Positions 1 to 8,928 of a stretch of DNA of 47,046 bases are shown one piece after another. The stretch is from JAWWPY01 sp964412845 (GTDB lineage: Bacteria > Actinomycetota > Actinomycetes > Streptosporangiales > Streptosporangiaceae). The stretch spans positions 1 to 47,046 of the forward strand of contig CAYPQM010000030.1 in the NCBI GenBank assembly GCA_964412845.1. Direction: 5' to 3'. Position numbers and translations under genes: made by a program. The stretch's first letter is position 1; each line of letters opens with the position of its first letter. The notes below the pieces were generated by a model. It was not told where the DNA came from, did no database searches, and saw only the letters and a list, made by a program, of their open reading frames with translations.

Positions 1-395
1 AGCGCCTGCATTGAGACAACGCCGGTTGTCCATGGGAGCAGAACGGCGAAGAACGCTACATCCAGGTCAGTGTCATCTCCGACAGGCAGAAGATCACACC
101 ACTCGCCCTGCTCCGATTGAAACCAGAGCCGCCGTACTCTTGGATCCGCCCGGACAACCACCCGGAGAAAGCCCTGGTCAGCCCGCCCGGTATAGACATT
201 GAGCAGGTGGCCGGGGTAAAGCACCGGGCCGCCCATTCCACCTTCATCTCGATGCCCGTCAGGATGGACAGTTTCCAGCAGGGTGTAGTAGTCCTCTGCT
301 GATCCACCCACCCGCAGATACCAACGCTCGCCAGCGAATGCGGGACCCTCAGCCGCATGACCCTCAGCGATCATCGTCAGACCCGGAACCGGCAC
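1..395 (-). CDS. Unrecognised protein, N-terminal part, cut by left edge
   Basis: An open reading frame on the minus strand starts near 395 and runs off the left edge without a stop (about 131 residues visible). The start is chosen at GTG 395, preceded by GGAGGG with a 7-base spacer; ATG 374 is a weaker in-frame alternative. The translation is soluble in character and rich in charged and aromatic residues, for example AFAGERWYLRVGG near the start and RRLWFQSEQGEWCDLLPVGD later. No family was recognised. It lies 76 bases downstream of the chemotaxis receptor on the same strand, so cotranscription is possible. A 100-residue ORF in another minus-strand frame over the same bases looks like a shadow because its composition is poor. 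Function unknown. Confidence 0.55.
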   Translation of the reverse strand, partial: MPVPGLTMIAEGHAAEGPAFAGERWYLRVGGSAEDYYTLLETVHPDGHRDEGGMGGPVLYPGHLLNVYTGRADQGFLRVVVRADPRVRRLWFQSEQGEWCDLLPVGDDTDLDVAFFAVLLPWTTGVVSMQA

Positions 396-471
396 CAGTG
401 ATCCCTCCGTTGGACAGTCTACGAGTGGCAACCTGGGTCCGGTGAGCCGGTCGACGAGCGCTTGAGTGTGA

Positions 472-2007
472 TCAGCGGGCCTGGGATGCCCTATCTCCGG
501 GTGAGTACCCGTGACTGGTCTGCGGGCCGATGACCCGGCCGTTGGCCTGGCCATCGCGTTGCCCGGCCTGCGCGCCTTCCCGAAGGGTGCCCTCAAGTTC
601 CCGCACCAGCGCCTCTAGCCGCTCAGACGTCGCCTGCCATTGCGTCTGGTGCGCCGCGAGCTGTTCGGCTGCCTCCCGGATCTGGCTGATCGCGGTGTCC
701 ACCTGGTCAGAAGCCGACTTCTGCTGCTGAATCGTCAGGATCGACGCGGCGAGCATCGTCGCCGTGGATGTCATCAGATCCGCGACCTCCCGCGCCTGGC
801 GGGCGCCCTGCTCAGTCGCCATGATGGTCGCATTCGCCTCATCCCGCACCGCCGAGATGATCGTCGCGATCGATTCCGTCGACTGCACCGACCGCTCCGC
901 GAGCTTGCGTATTTCCGCGGCGACTACCGCGAATCCCTTACCCGCCTCCCCGGCCCGCGCCGCCTCGATCGCCGCATTCAACGCCAGCAGGTTCGTCTGC
1001 CCGGCAATGTCGTTGATCAACTCCAGGATCTCGCCGATCTTCTGCGCCCGGTCACCCAGCAGCACCGCACGCTGAGCGATCATCTCCACTTTCTCCCGCA
1101 TGTCCCGCATCGTCTCGCCGGTGTGCCCCGCCGCCCCCGACACGGCCCGCATGTTCTCCGCGAGTGAGCCGGCGGTGGCCGCCAATTCCTCGATCGTCGC
1201 TGAGGTCTGCGCCATCGCCGACGACTGCCGGCTGGTCGCCGCCGCCGCGTTCCCCGCCGCCGCCCGCAACTCGTCCGCCACTCCGCCCAGGACCGAGGAC
1301 GTTGAACGGAGCCGGGCCAGCAGCTCATCCCGGTCCCCCAGTCGCTCAAGGGCCGTCCTCAGCTCGCGCTCCCGCCGGTGCCCTCGGCTGACCACGCTGG
1401 CCACATAGAAGGCGAATCCGATCGCCAGGAGCATGGCCAGCGTGGATGAGAAGATCTCCGTGTGTATCCCTGAACCTGCCGCCTTGGCCCCCCGGCGTCG
1501 CGTGGCGATGGCGTGCTGTGTCTCAACTCGCACCAGTCTGCGCAGGGACGCGGCGACAGCGGCCGAACTGACGTCCAAGGGGCCAATCGCAGCGAGCGCT
1601 CCGGAACGGTTGACCCTGGCCGCGCGCTGGGTTTTCTGGAATCTGGAGTAGACGGCGCTTTCCCGGATCCGGGCCTGGGCCAGGGCTGCTCTCCCGGCGG
1701 GAGTCTCTGGCCTGAGCTGCGCGGACTGCCGGGTGAGTTGCGACTGCCAGGCGCGTACATCAGCCAGTGTGGACGGCTGCGGCGCCGCGAGGTAGCGGAG
1801 CATCAGCGGGCGTTCCTGCGCGAAGGTGGCCTCCAGCGCCACGGAACGGGCGGCGATGACCTCTGCGTTGATGGAGGCCGACCACACGCTGAGGGTGGTC
1901 TCCCAGCCCAGGATGGCCAGCGCGGTAACACCCGCGACCACAATGAGAACGGCCGTGATCGAGGCAAGAACGCGGCGCCCGGACCCGGTCATGACCTCTC
2001 CCGGCAT
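472..2007 (-). CDS. Methyl-accepting chemotaxis protein
   Basis: A transmembrane chemoreceptor of 511 residues that would signal to a CheA/CheW array. Residues about 12-35 form the first membrane segment. A mostly helical periplasmic-side domain of about 150 residues follows, of the four-helix-bundle type, and then a second membrane segment near 188-206. The C-terminal half is the MCP signalling coiled coil, with the highly conserved hairpin tip (INDIAGQTNLLALNAAIEAA) followed by GKGFAVVAAEIRKLAERS. The region after the second membrane helix is short and not clearly a HAMP domain. The start ATG 2007 is preceded by an AGAGGG motif; an in-frame ATG at 1992 is an alternative. No che genes are visible here, so partners must lie elsewhere. 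Ligand unknown; the family call is firm. Confidence 0.93.
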   Translation of the reverse strand: MPGEVMTGSGRRVLASITAVLIVVAGVTALAILGWETTLSVWSASINAEVIAARSVALEATFAQERPLMLRYLAAPQPSTLADVRAWQSQLTRQSAQLRPETPAGRAALAQARIRESAVYSRFQKTQRAARVNRSGALAAIGPLDVSSAAVAASLRRLVRVETQHAIATRRRGAKAAGSGIHTEIFSSTLAMLLAIGFAFYVASVVSRGHRRERELRTALERLGDRDELLARLRSTSSVLGGVADELRAAAGNAAAATSRQSSAMAQTSATIEELAATAGSLAENMRAVSGAAGHTGETMRDMREKVEMIAQRAVLLGDRAQKIGEILELINDIAGQTNLLALNAAIEAARAGEAGKGFAVVAAEIRKLAERSVQSTESIATIISAVRDEANATIMATEQGARQAREVADLMTSTATMLAASILTIQQQKSASDQVDTAISQIREAAEQLAAHQTQWQATSERLEALVRELEGTLREGAQAGQRDGQANGRVIGPQTSHGYSPGDRASQAR

Positions 2008-2157
2008 CGTGTGCGCCCTCTCTGCCCCGTTTACGCCGGCTGCCCCCTGGCGCGGTCCTCACCCGGGTCTACCCGCTGATTACCCACCCGTATCATTCAG
2101 TCACTCCATGACACTCTGGCTATCGGGGCAACCCCGGCGCAGACCGGCCTCTCCGAG

Positions 2158-2988
2158 CTACCGCAGCCCGGAGAACAGGTCATCCTCGGGTACCGGGGCC
2201 CCGGTCGTGTCGCTGGCCCGGATGAAGCTCTCCCGGCCGAAGGCCTGCTCCGCGATCTGCGGCGGGATTTTGCTGAACCAGGATTCGCTGATCTGGCTGG
2301 CGTGCGCGAGCAGTGCGTCGCGCTTGCGGGCCAGCACCGAGTTGATGTCAACGGTGGTGGTGATGCGCTGTTCCGCCTCATCCAGCTGACGCTGTACCTC
2401 TGGGCTCACGTTGCGGAAGTCGGGAACGTCCTCGCCGAGGTCGCGGAGTGCCTCCCACACCTTCTGCCAGTCGCTGCGCCGCATGGCGGTCAGGTAGAGC
2501 TTGGCCGGGATGCCGGAGGCGGCCACGGCTGCGGCCGCCGCCTTGCTGGCGTGCACGTGATCAGGGTGCTGGTATGCGCCCTTGTCGTCGTAGGTGATGA
2601 CGACCTGTGGCCGGTACCGTTCGATCAGAGTGCCAATCCGCGCCGCGACCTGCGCCTCAGGAACATTGCAGAACGCGTCCGGCCGGTCCTTGTAGTCCCA
2701 GTCCGGCATGCCGGAGTCGTGATAACCGAGCGTTTCCAGCTCCGTCACGCCGAGAATCTTGGCCGATTCCCGCAGTTCCGCCAGCCGGAGCTGGGCGACC
2801 TCCGCCTCGTCATGACCGTCCAGGCCCGGCTTGACACCGCCGGGCGCGTCGCCGAACTCGCCGTTGGTACAGGTAACGACGATCGTCCGGACACCTTCGT
2901 CAGCGTATTTGGCCAGGACGCCGCCGGTGCTCGACGCTTCGTCATCCGGATGCGCGTGTACTGCCATCAGGGTAAGAGTCTCTGCCAT
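2158..2988 (-). CDS. mca: Mycothiol S-conjugate amidase-like LmbE/PIG-L hydrolase
   Basis: A zinc-dependent deacetylase/amidase of 276 residues. Mca cleaves mycothiol S-conjugates to release mercapturic acids during actinobacterial detoxification. The N-terminal metal motif HAHPDDE lies at residues 11-17 (His13, Asp15/16 as in LmbE proteins), and the later HPDH motif (GAYQHPDH) supplies further metal or acid-base residues. YHDSGMPDWD and the C-terminal ELFSGL-like ending (DDLFSGLR) resemble Mca more than the shorter MshB deacetylase. ATG 2988 is preferred over a TTG at 3006 because homologues begin just before LMAVHAHPDDE. It is divergent from the next gene with 64 bases between. A specialised paralogue with another amide substrate is possible, so the gene symbol is tentative. 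Confidence 0.8.
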   Translation of the reverse strand: MAETLTLMAVHAHPDDEASSTGGVLAKYADEGVRTIVVTCTNGEFGDAPGGVKPGLDGHDEAEVAQLRLAELRESAKILGVTELETLGYHDSGMPDWDYKDRPDAFCNVPEAQVAARIGTLIERYRPQVVITYDDKGAYQHPDHVHASKAAAAAVAASGIPAKLYLTAMRRSDWQKVWEALRDLGEDVPDFRNVSPEVQRQLDEAEQRITTTVDINSVLARKRDALLAHASQISESWFSKIPPQIAEQAFGRESFIRASDTTGAPVPEDDLFSGLR

Positions 2989-3052
2989 GTCCCCAGCCTG
3001 CCCCAATCACTGGAGGTAGCCACAACCGACCTGCTCACGGCATAGTCAGCAC

Positions 3053-4141
3053 ATGTCATCCCTGCCCCCCGGGCTTCAGGCGATGGACGTCGCGACCGCA
3101 CGGCTGCGCACTCATGTCCTTCGCTCGGGGCCGCGCGACGCACCCACTGTCGTGCTGGTGCACGGCAACGTGTCCTCCGCCCGGTTCTTCGCCGAGACGA
3201 TGGCCTCGCTAGCTGACCGCTGGCAGTGTGTTGCCCCCGATCTCAGGGGCTTCGGCCAGTCGCAGCGGGCACCGGCCGACGCCCGCCGCGGGTTGCAGGA
3301 CTTCGCCGACGACCTGCACGCGCTGCTCGCGGAGGGCGAGCTGGTCCCGGAAGGTCAGCCGGTGCACCTGCTCGGCTGGTCGCTCGGCGCCGGAGTAGTC
3401 CTGCAGTACGTGATCGATCATCCGGGTGCGATCACCTCGATCGTGCTGGAAAGCCCGATGTCGCCGTTCGGTTTCGGGGGGACCCGCGATGAGGCCGGCA
3501 CCCCGTGCTGGCCGGACTTCGCGGGATCCGGCGGGGGCACCGCCCATCCCGAGATGGTCCGCAGGATCGCGGCGGGCGACCGAGGCGCCGAGGACGCTAC
3601 GTCGCCCCGCAACGTGCTCACCATGCTTTACGGCCAGCCACCGTTCGTGCTCGGCCAGGGCGTCGAGGATGCCCTGGTCGACGCGATGCTGGAGATGGCC
3701 ACCGGGGACGAGTACTACCCCGGCGACATGACCGCCTCGGCCAACTGGCCGGGCACCGCGCCAGGCGAGCGCGGCGTGAACAACGCGATCTCGCCGAAGT
3801 ACTGCGACGTGTCGGGGTTCGCGGACATCGGGGACCGGCCGGAGGTGCTGTGGATCCGCGGTGACGCCGACCAGATCGTGTCCGACGCGTCACTGGTCGA
3901 CCTGGGCCACCTCGGCGCGCTCGGCGCGGTACCGGGCTGGCCGGGAGCGGATGTGTATCCGCCGCAGCCGATGGTGGGGCAGATGCGCGCCGTGCTGGAT
4001 CGCTACCAGGCGGCAGGTGGCCGCTGCACCGAGCATGTGCTGGCCGGCTGCGGGCACTCACCTCACCTGGAACGGCCGGGCGAGTTCCTGGCCGCCGTCA
4101 CCGGTTTCCTGGCGGATGTCGGGAGGCACGGCTCCGGGTAA
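3053..4141 (+). CDS. Alpha/beta hydrolase
   Basis: A soluble alpha/beta-hydrolase fold enzyme of 362 residues. The oxyanion-hole strand VLVHGN is near residue 33, the nucleophile elbow GWSLG near 108, an acidic residue near GDADQIVSD, and the catalytic His in CGHSPHLERP close to the C-terminus, giving a complete Ser-Asp-His set. The length exceeds the minimal fold (about 280 residues). The extra sequence forms an insert between the nucleophile and the acid (roughly 130-260), a lid-like cap. It is divergent from the mycothiol amidase gene. The substrate cannot be inferred; esterase, lactonase or C-C hydrolase are all possible. Confidence 0.85.
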   Translation: MSSLPPGLQAMDVATARLRTHVLRSGPRDAPTVVLVHGNVSSARFFAETMASLADRWQCVAPDLRGFGQSQRAPADARRGLQDFADDLHALLAEGELVPEGQPVHLLGWSLGAGVVLQYVIDHPGAITSIVLESPMSPFGFGGTRDEAGTPCWPDFAGSGGGTAHPEMVRRIAAGDRGAEDATSPRNVLTMLYGQPPFVLGQGVEDALVDAMLEMATGDEYYPGDMTASANWPGTAPGERGVNNAISPKYCDVSGFADIGDRPEVLWIRGDADQIVSDASLVDLGHLGALGAVPGWPGADVYPPQPMVGQMRAVLDRYQAAGGRCTEHVLAGCGHSPHLERPGEFLAAVTGFLADVGRHGSG

Positions 4142-4521
4142 CCGGGACTCTGCTGACGCCGCTCTCCTACGGTGGACGGCATTTCAGGAGCGAAAACCGG
4201 AAGGGTCATTACCGGCGGCGGCCCCGGCCCGGCGATCGCTGACCGCCGGCCTGCCTGCTCGCCGGGACGGTGCGGCGTGATCAAACTCCAGATACAACAC
4301 GGGACTCCCCAGCGCCCGCCCGCGACCGGTGCAGGGCCGTGGCGTGCCACCCTTGAGCCGTGAACAGGGTGAATCTGGACGCGCAGCGGATGCTTCGCCG
4401 GGTCTTTACCCAGCGCAGCGTCCGATCGTCCGGCACGGCGGCCGATCGAGTGGGACGCTGGACCGACGGTCGCCGGAACCCGGCGCGGATGCGGAAGGCG
4501 AACGGCCGATGCGGAAGGCAG
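4142..4521. other. Spacer without a recognised gene
   Basis: About 380 bases between the hydrolase and the flavin-fold gene. Short open frames exist on both strands, but none has a ribosome site, a recognisable motif or balanced composition. A purine-rich patch near 4186-4205 and a less GC-rich stretch near 4277-4305 are the only visible irregularities. No clear terminator hairpin was found. Confidence 0.5.
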
Positions 4522-4962
4522 ATGATGGCGACGCTGGATGATGCGATCACGATCGGCCGGCGCGAGCGGTTCCTCGTGGTGGTCTCGACCGTGCGGGCCG
4601 ATGCGACAATCCAGGCGTCGGTCGTCAACGCCGGAGTCCTGGCGCATCCAGTGACTGGCCAGCAGGTCGTCGGGATCGTCACCTACGGCCGGGCCAAGCT
4701 TGCGAACCTGCGGGCCCGCCCGCAGGTCACGGTGACCTTCCGGTCCGGTGGCGCATGGGTCAGCATCGAGGGCCACGCTGAGCTGGCCGGGCCAGATGAT
4801 CCGCAGGCCGGCGTCGATTCCGGGCGGCTCCGGCTGCTGCTGCGCGAAATCTTCCAGGCGGCCGGCGGTACCCACGACGACTGGGCGGCCTATGACCAGG
4901 CCATGGCTGACCAGCACCGCACCGCCGTCCTGATCACGCCCGCCCGCGTCTACAGCAACTGA
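4522..4962 (+). CDS. Pyridoxamine-phosphate-oxidase-fold (FMN/F420-binding) protein
   Basis: A small split-barrel protein of about 146 residues. These proteins use FMN or F420 to reduce or bind small molecules, and many actinobacterial members are F420-dependent. The visible pattern is typical: RRERFLVVVSTVRADATIQASVV near the start (strand pair and cofactor edge), VTYGRAKLANLRARPQVTVTF in the middle (phosphate-binding Arg/Lys and the dimer strand), and a C-terminal helix ending in ITPARVYSN. The start at ATG 4522 (or ATG 4525) is chosen for the GGAAGG six bases upstream. The frame stays open to 4360, but the upstream part is Arg-rich and lacks family similarity. Exact cofactor and substrate unknown. 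Confidence 0.75.
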   Translation: MMATLDDAITIGRRERFLVVVSTVRADATIQASVVNAGVLAHPVTGQQVVGIVTYGRAKLANLRARPQVTVTFRSGGAWVSIEGHAELAGPDDPQAGVDSGRLRLLLREIFQAAGGTHDDWAAYDQAMADQHRTAVLITPARVYSN

Positions 4963-5091
4963 GCAGTCCCGGCATCGTCGGGTAATGTCTGGTGAATCGG
5001 ATCTTCTCCCGCTGACAGGGCCGCGTCGACCGCGCAGCCAACCGGTACCCGCGTTGCTCCGACGGTTGGACTGGGCGCCGCCCGGGCCGCG

Positions 5092-6309
5092 GTGACGGCG
5101 TACTTCTGCCTGTTCGGTGTCGTGCTCGCGGTCTGGATCACCCGCATCCCGGCGATCAAGCAACGGCTGCACCTCAGCGACGGTGTTCTCGGCATCGCTC
5201 TGTTCGCCATCCCGGCCGGGCTGCTCCTGGTCACCCTGATCGCTGGCCGGCTGGTGGACAGGTTCGGCAGCGCCTGGGTAACCCGGGTCGCGGGCGTCGG
5301 AATGGCGCTCTTCCTGATCCCGCCGGCGGTGGCCGGCAACCTCGGCACGCTGATGGCGGCGCTGTTCGTGTTCGGCGCCGCGGCAGGCGCGCTCGACGTG
5401 GGGATGAACGCGAACGGGGTCCTGGTCGAACGGGCCCGCGTCCGCCCGGTCATGTCCTCGCTGCACGCCGGTTACAGCATCGGCGCGCTCGCTGGCGCGG
5501 TACTCGGCGGCCTGTTCGCCGGAGCGGGCATCGGCCCACTGCCCACCTTTCTCACCGTCGGGCTGCCGTCGGCCGCGGTGGCGGTGATCGCCGGCCGGTG
5601 GATGATCACCGAACGGGGCCAGCAGCAGCGGGCTGATGAGCCGGCCCTGGCCCAAGCGCCGGGCATGCTGGCTGACCAGGGGCCGGTGGCTGACCTGGGT
5701 CCGGGCTCCGGCCCGGGCGGGCGCCGCGGGAAGTCTGTCCGGCCTGGCGTGCTGATCCTCCTGCTCGGCACGGTTGGCCTGTGCGGGCTGCTCGTCGAAG
5801 GGGCCACTGCCGACTGGAGCGCCGTCTACCTGCGCGACAACCTGGGCACCTCCGCCGGGTTCGCGGCGGCCGGGTTCGCCGCGTTCGCGCTGGCGATGAC
5901 TGTCGGCCGCCTGCTCGGGGACCGGCTGGCGGCACGGTTCGGGCCGGTGCGGCTCGTCCGGGCCAGTGGCCTCGTCGCCGCAGCCGGCCTGGCAGGCGGG
6001 CTCATCAGCAATAACCCGGTGGGCGGGGTCGCCGGATTCGCAGTCCTCGGGGCAGGCCTGGCGTGCATCATCCCGCAGGTCTTCCTGGCCGGCGGATCAG
6101 CCGACCCGGTCCGGCCCGGGCACGGGCTGGCCCGAGTGGTGGGGATGAGTTACCTGGGGATGGTCAGCGGTCCGGTCCTGATCGGCGGGGCGGCCACCCT
6201 GATCGGGCTGCCACTGGCGCTGGGCATCCCGGTCGTCCTCGCGCTGGGCGTCGCCGCGCTCGCCGGCGTACTCACCCCGCGTGAGCCCGCGCCCGCAGGC
6301 CAGCCCTAG
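5092..6309 (+). CDS. MFS transporter
   Basis: An integral membrane transporter of the major facilitator superfamily with about 405 residues and twelve predicted helices. Helix 1 (AYFCLFGVVLAVWITRIPAIK) with the RIPAIK loop and the loop motif GRLVDRFGSAWVTR resemble YbjJ-like exporters. A central cytoplasmic loop (about residues 180-215) is Gly/Pro/Ala-rich. The GTG at 5092 is the only credible start before an in-frame stop at 4993-4995, but no ribosome site is evident. It leaves only about two residues before helix 1, so the true start could be a rarer codon upstream. Substrate unknown. No regulator is adjacent. Confidence 0.82.
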   Translation: MTAYFCLFGVVLAVWITRIPAIKQRLHLSDGVLGIALFAIPAGLLLVTLIAGRLVDRFGSAWVTRVAGVGMALFLIPPAVAGNLGTLMAALFVFGAAAGALDVGMNANGVLVERARVRPVMSSLHAGYSIGALAGAVLGGLFAGAGIGPLPTFLTVGLPSAAVAVIAGRWMITERGQQQRADEPALAQAPGMLADQGPVADLGPGSGPGGRRGKSVRPGVLILLLGTVGLCGLLVEGATADWSAVYLRDNLGTSAGFAAAGFAAFALAMTVGRLLGDRLAARFGPVRLVRASGLVAAAGLAGGLISNNPVGGVAGFAVLGAGLACIIPQVFLAGGSADPVRPGHGLARVVGMSYLGMVSGPVLIGGAATLIGLPLALGIPVVLALGVAALAGVLTPREPAPAGQP

Positions 6310-6520
6310 CCGCGGCCCCCCGCACTGGGTGAGTTCACCGTGCCGCACGTGGTTGGCCAGGTCGCCGACGCGCCTGAGCACAAGCTGGTGACTTGCGGCG
6401 GCACCGACCGGACGCCGGACGGCTGCTCAGCCTGGCTGGAGGATGACACCGCCCCGGGCCGCCAGCCGAAAAATTTCCAGCCCCACGAATTTTCGTCATC
6501 AGCTGCGGAAGGATGGCGTC
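6310..6520. promoter_or_regulatory. Promoter-type spacer with AT-rich imperfect inverted repeat
   Basis: A 211-base gap ahead of the quinone oxidoreductase. At 6467-6495 two AT-rich blocks face each other: CGAAAAATTT and CGAATTTTCG, sharing CGAAAA/TTTTCG arms about 17 bases apart. They sit 26-54 bases before the start codon of the oxidoreductase, in an otherwise GC-rich region, so they may mark its promoter or operator. No regulator gene is adjacent. Confidence 0.3.
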
Positions 6521-7492
6521 ATGCGCGCAGTGGTTGTCACAGCACACGGCGGCCCGGAAGTCCTGCAGGCTGGTGACTGGCCGGCCCCCCGTCCTGGCCC
6601 GGGCCACCTGGTGGTCGATGTGGCCGCGGCCGGGGTCAACTACATGGACGTCTATCAGCGGGAGGGCCGACCGCCCTACAGCGGCGGCGTGCCCTACGTG
6701 CCTGGCGCCGAGGGCGCGGGAACGGTGGCGGCCGTCGGCCCGGAGGTGTCGGGCTTCACAGTCGGCGACCGGGTTGCCTGGCCGGTTGGGCCGGGCAGCT
6801 ACGCGCAGCAGGCCGTCGTCCCAGCCGACCGTGTCGTCGCTGTGCCCGAGGGGGTGGATCTGGAAGTCGCCGCCGCCGTCATGCTGCAGGGGATGACCGC
6901 CCACTACCTGTGCCACAGCACCTACCCGGTGGCCGACGGCGATCTGGTGGTCGTGCACGCGGCCGCGGGTGGGGTGGGCCTCCTGCTCACCCAGATGGTC
7001 CGCATGCGAGGCGGCATCGTTGTCGCGACCACCTCTACTGAGGGCAAGGCGCAGCTCGCCACGGCGGCAGGGGCTGATTACGTCGCCAGCTACCAGGACT
7101 TCACCGCGGTGGCCCGGGAGGTGTCCGGCGGGGCTGGCGCAGCGGTCGTCTACGACGGCGTGGGGCAGGCGACGTTTGACGACAGCCTGGCGGCTCTGCG
7201 CCCGCGCGGGTACCTGGTCTTGTACGGGGCGTCCAGCGGGCCGGTTCCCCCCTTTGATCCGCAGCGGCTTAACACCGGTGGGTCGCTGTTCCTGACCAGG
7301 CCGACTCTGGGTCACTACATCGCCCGCCTGGACGAGTTCCGCCAGCGGGCGGACGACCTGTTCGGCTGGATCGCGGACGGGCGCCTGAGTGTCCGCATCG
7401 GCGGCAGGTACCCGCTGGCCGAGGCGGCACGGGCGCACGACGACCTCACCGCACGGCGCACCACCGGGAAACTGCTCCTGCTGCCGGGCTGA
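6521..7492 (+). CDS. NADPH:quinone oxidoreductase (zinc-free MDR family)
   Basis: A cytosolic NADPH-dependent quinone or enone reductase of 323 residues from the medium-chain dehydrogenase/reductase superfamily. It begins MRAVVVTAHGGPEVLQ, the usual opening. The GroES-like domain contains GVNYMDVYQREG and VPGAEGAGTV. The Rossmann domain carries VVVHAAAGGVGLLLTQ near residues 144-159, the dinucleotide-binding Gly pattern. The zinc-binding cysteines of alcohol dehydrogenases are absent, as expected of QOR. ATG 6521 has GGAAGGA upstream; a longer frame from 6443 adds only unconserved residues. It stands alone between opposite or unrelated neighbours. Confidence 0.88.
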   Translation: MRAVVVTAHGGPEVLQAGDWPAPRPGPGHLVVDVAAAGVNYMDVYQREGRPPYSGGVPYVPGAEGAGTVAAVGPEVSGFTVGDRVAWPVGPGSYAQQAVVPADRVVAVPEGVDLEVAAAVMLQGMTAHYLCHSTYPVADGDLVVVHAAAGGVGLLLTQMVRMRGGIVVATTSTEGKAQLATAAGADYVASYQDFTAVAREVSGGAGAAVVYDGVGQATFDDSLAALRPRGYLVLYGASSGPVPPFDPQRLNTGGSLFLTRPTLGHYIARLDEFRQRADDLFGWIADGRLSVRIGGRYPLAEAARAHDDLTARRTTGKLLLLPG

Positions 7493-7537
7493 TGGCCGGA
7501 GGGAACCCCAGCGGAGGGGCGGCCAGGCTGCCGGGCA

Positions 7538-8440
7538 TCACCCGGGATAGCGGGCGCCGGTGAAGTTCACCCGGAGCGAGTAGACCGAGCTCGTGGCGCA
7601 GATGAACAACTGGTTGCGCTGCTGCCCGCCGAAGGTGAGGTTGGCGACGATCTCGGGAACGTGCAGCTTCCCGAGCAGCGTGCCGTCAGGATCGAAGCAG
7701 TGGATCCCATCGTGCGCGGCGGCCCAGATCCGGCCGGCGTCGTCCAGCCGGACGCCATCGAAGGTACCCGCGTCACACCGGGCGAAGACGTGGCCGCCGG
7801 TCAGCGTGGAGTCGTCGGCCACCGCGAACAGCCGGATGTGCCCGGCCGCACTGTCAACGATGTAGATCTGCTGCTCGTCCGCGGAGAACGCTAGCCCGTT
7901 GGGGCGGGCGAAGTCGTCCGCGGCCAGGTGAACCTGCCCGGTGCCCAGGTCGATCCGGTACACGTTGTGGCCGCCGATCTCGCTCTCGGCTTTGTGCCCT
8001 TCGTAGTCGCTGTCGATCCCGTAGCCAGGATCGGTGAACCAGATGGAGCCGTCCGCGCGTTCCACGACGTCGTTGGGGCTGTTCAGCCGCATGCCATCGA
8101 AACGGTCGGCGAGAACCGTGACCGATCCGTCGGGCTCAGTCCTGGTGACCTGCCGGCTGCCGTGCTCGCAACTGACCAGGCGGCCCAGCCGGTCCACGGT
8201 GTGCCCATTGGCGTAGCGGGCCGGCTGGCGCAACGTTCCCACCATGCCGGTGGTCTCGTCCCAGCGGAGAATCCGGTCGTTGGGGATGTCGCTGAACACG
8301 AGGTAGCGGCCCGCGGCGAAATAGGCCGGACCCTCGGTCCACCGGCAGCCCGCGTGCAGCCGCTCCATCCACCGGTCGCTCTTCACCTCGGCGAACCGCG
8401 GGTCCAGGATTTCGAACTCGGTCTTGACGGTGTCGGGCAT
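7538..8440 (-). CDS. SMP-30/gluconolactonase-family lactonase
   Basis: A six-bladed beta-propeller hydrolase of about 300 residues that typically opens sugar lactones using a divalent metal. Supporting motifs are GCRWTEGPAYFAAGRYLVFSD (metal-binding Glu in TEGP), NSPNDVVERADGSIWFTDPGYG (metal Asn/Asp) and FARPNGLAFSADEQQIYIVDS (metal Asp), the classic SMP-30 pattern. ATG 8440 has a GTGAGG ribosome site; the frame stays open to a GTG at 8467. It is divergent from the VOC protein, with a palindromic operator between them. The substrate may be gluconolactone (a gluconokinase lies 3.3 kb away) or another lactone; linkage is not shown. Confidence 0.86.
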   Translation of the reverse strand: MPDTVKTEFEILDPRFAEVKSDRWMERLHAGCRWTEGPAYFAAGRYLVFSDIPNDRILRWDETTGMVGTLRQPARYANGHTVDRLGRLVSCEHGSRQVTRTEPDGSVTVLADRFDGMRLNSPNDVVERADGSIWFTDPGYGIDSDYEGHKAESEIGGHNVYRIDLGTGQVHLAADDFARPNGLAFSADEQQIYIVDSAAGHIRLFAVADDSTLTGGHVFARCDAGTFDGVRLDDAGRIWAAAHDGIHCFDPDGTLLGKLHVPEIVANLTFGGQQRNQLFICATSSVYSLRVNFTGARYPG

Positions 8441-8483
8441 CGGAACCTCACTGCTGGCCGGAAGCACCCGGCCTAGGCGATAT

Positions 8484-8501
8484 TATCTCGATATCAAGAT
8501 A
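8484..8501. promoter_or_regulatory. Palindromic operator, MarR-type
   Basis: TATCTCGATATCAAGATA is an 18-base palindrome with a single mismatched pair (C8489/A8496). It lies in the 86-base divergent spacer between the lactonase and the VOC gene. Its length, AT content and ATCTTGAT-like half-sites are characteristic of MarR-family operators. No MarR gene is adjacent; those at 38.6 and 44.8 kb have different palindromes. Confidence 0.55.
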
Positions 8502-8526
8502 TTGTCCCTGCGTGGACGGAGGACTC

Positions 8527-8886
8527 ATGATCCACCACGTGCAGCTGGCCTGCCCGCCGGGAGCCGAGGATGTCTCGCGTGCCTTTTACCACGGCGTGCT
8601 GGGGTTCGATGAGATTCCTAAGCCTCCGGCGCTCGTGGCGCGCGGCGGCTGCTGGTTCCGCGGCCACGGCATGGAATTGCACCTCGGCGTGGACCCGGAT
8701 TTCCGGCCCGCGCGCAAGGCGCACCCCGGGCTGCTGGTGACCAGCCTGGACGCGTGGGCCGAGCGGCTCCGCGCGGCCGGTTTCCCGGTGATCGAGGACG
8801 GCGACTTTCCCGGCATGCGCCGGTTCTACAGTGCGGATCCGCACGGCAACCGGCTGGAGTTCCTTGAGCCCCTGGGCCGCGGCTGA
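8527..8886 (+). CDS. VOC/glyoxalase-family protein
   Basis: A small metal-binding fold protein of 119 residues of the vicinal oxygen chelate superfamily. It opens MIHHVQLACPPGAEDVSRAF, with the usual first metal His and the beta-alpha-beta start. Further on are RGGCWFRGHGMELHLGVD (second strand set with a His ligand) and YSADPHGNRLEFLEP at the end, the canonical DP-GN-EF finish with the terminal Glu ligand. ATG 8527 follows GGAGG by 4 bases; GTG 8512 is an alternative but would place the ribosome site inside the gene. The family includes glyoxalases, dioxygenases and resistance proteins; substrate unknown. Likely controlled by the palindrome at 8484. Confidence 0.85.
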   Translation: MIHHVQLACPPGAEDVSRAFYHGVLGFDEIPKPPALVARGGCWFRGHGMELHLGVDPDFRPARKAHPGLLVTSLDAWAERLRAAGFPVIEDGDFPGMRRFYSADPHGNRLEFLEPLGRG

Positions 8887-8928
8887 GGCTTCGATGGGCG
8901 ACCAGGCAGGGCGGGTTACGATCGCGGG

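Noticed and set aside
4063..5655. 530-residue minus-strand open frame opposite the flavin-fold and MFS genes
   Set aside because: It is a GC-driven shadow: composition is Arg/Gly/Pro/His-rich without hydrophobic periodicity, and the plus strand carries recognisable domains over the same bases.
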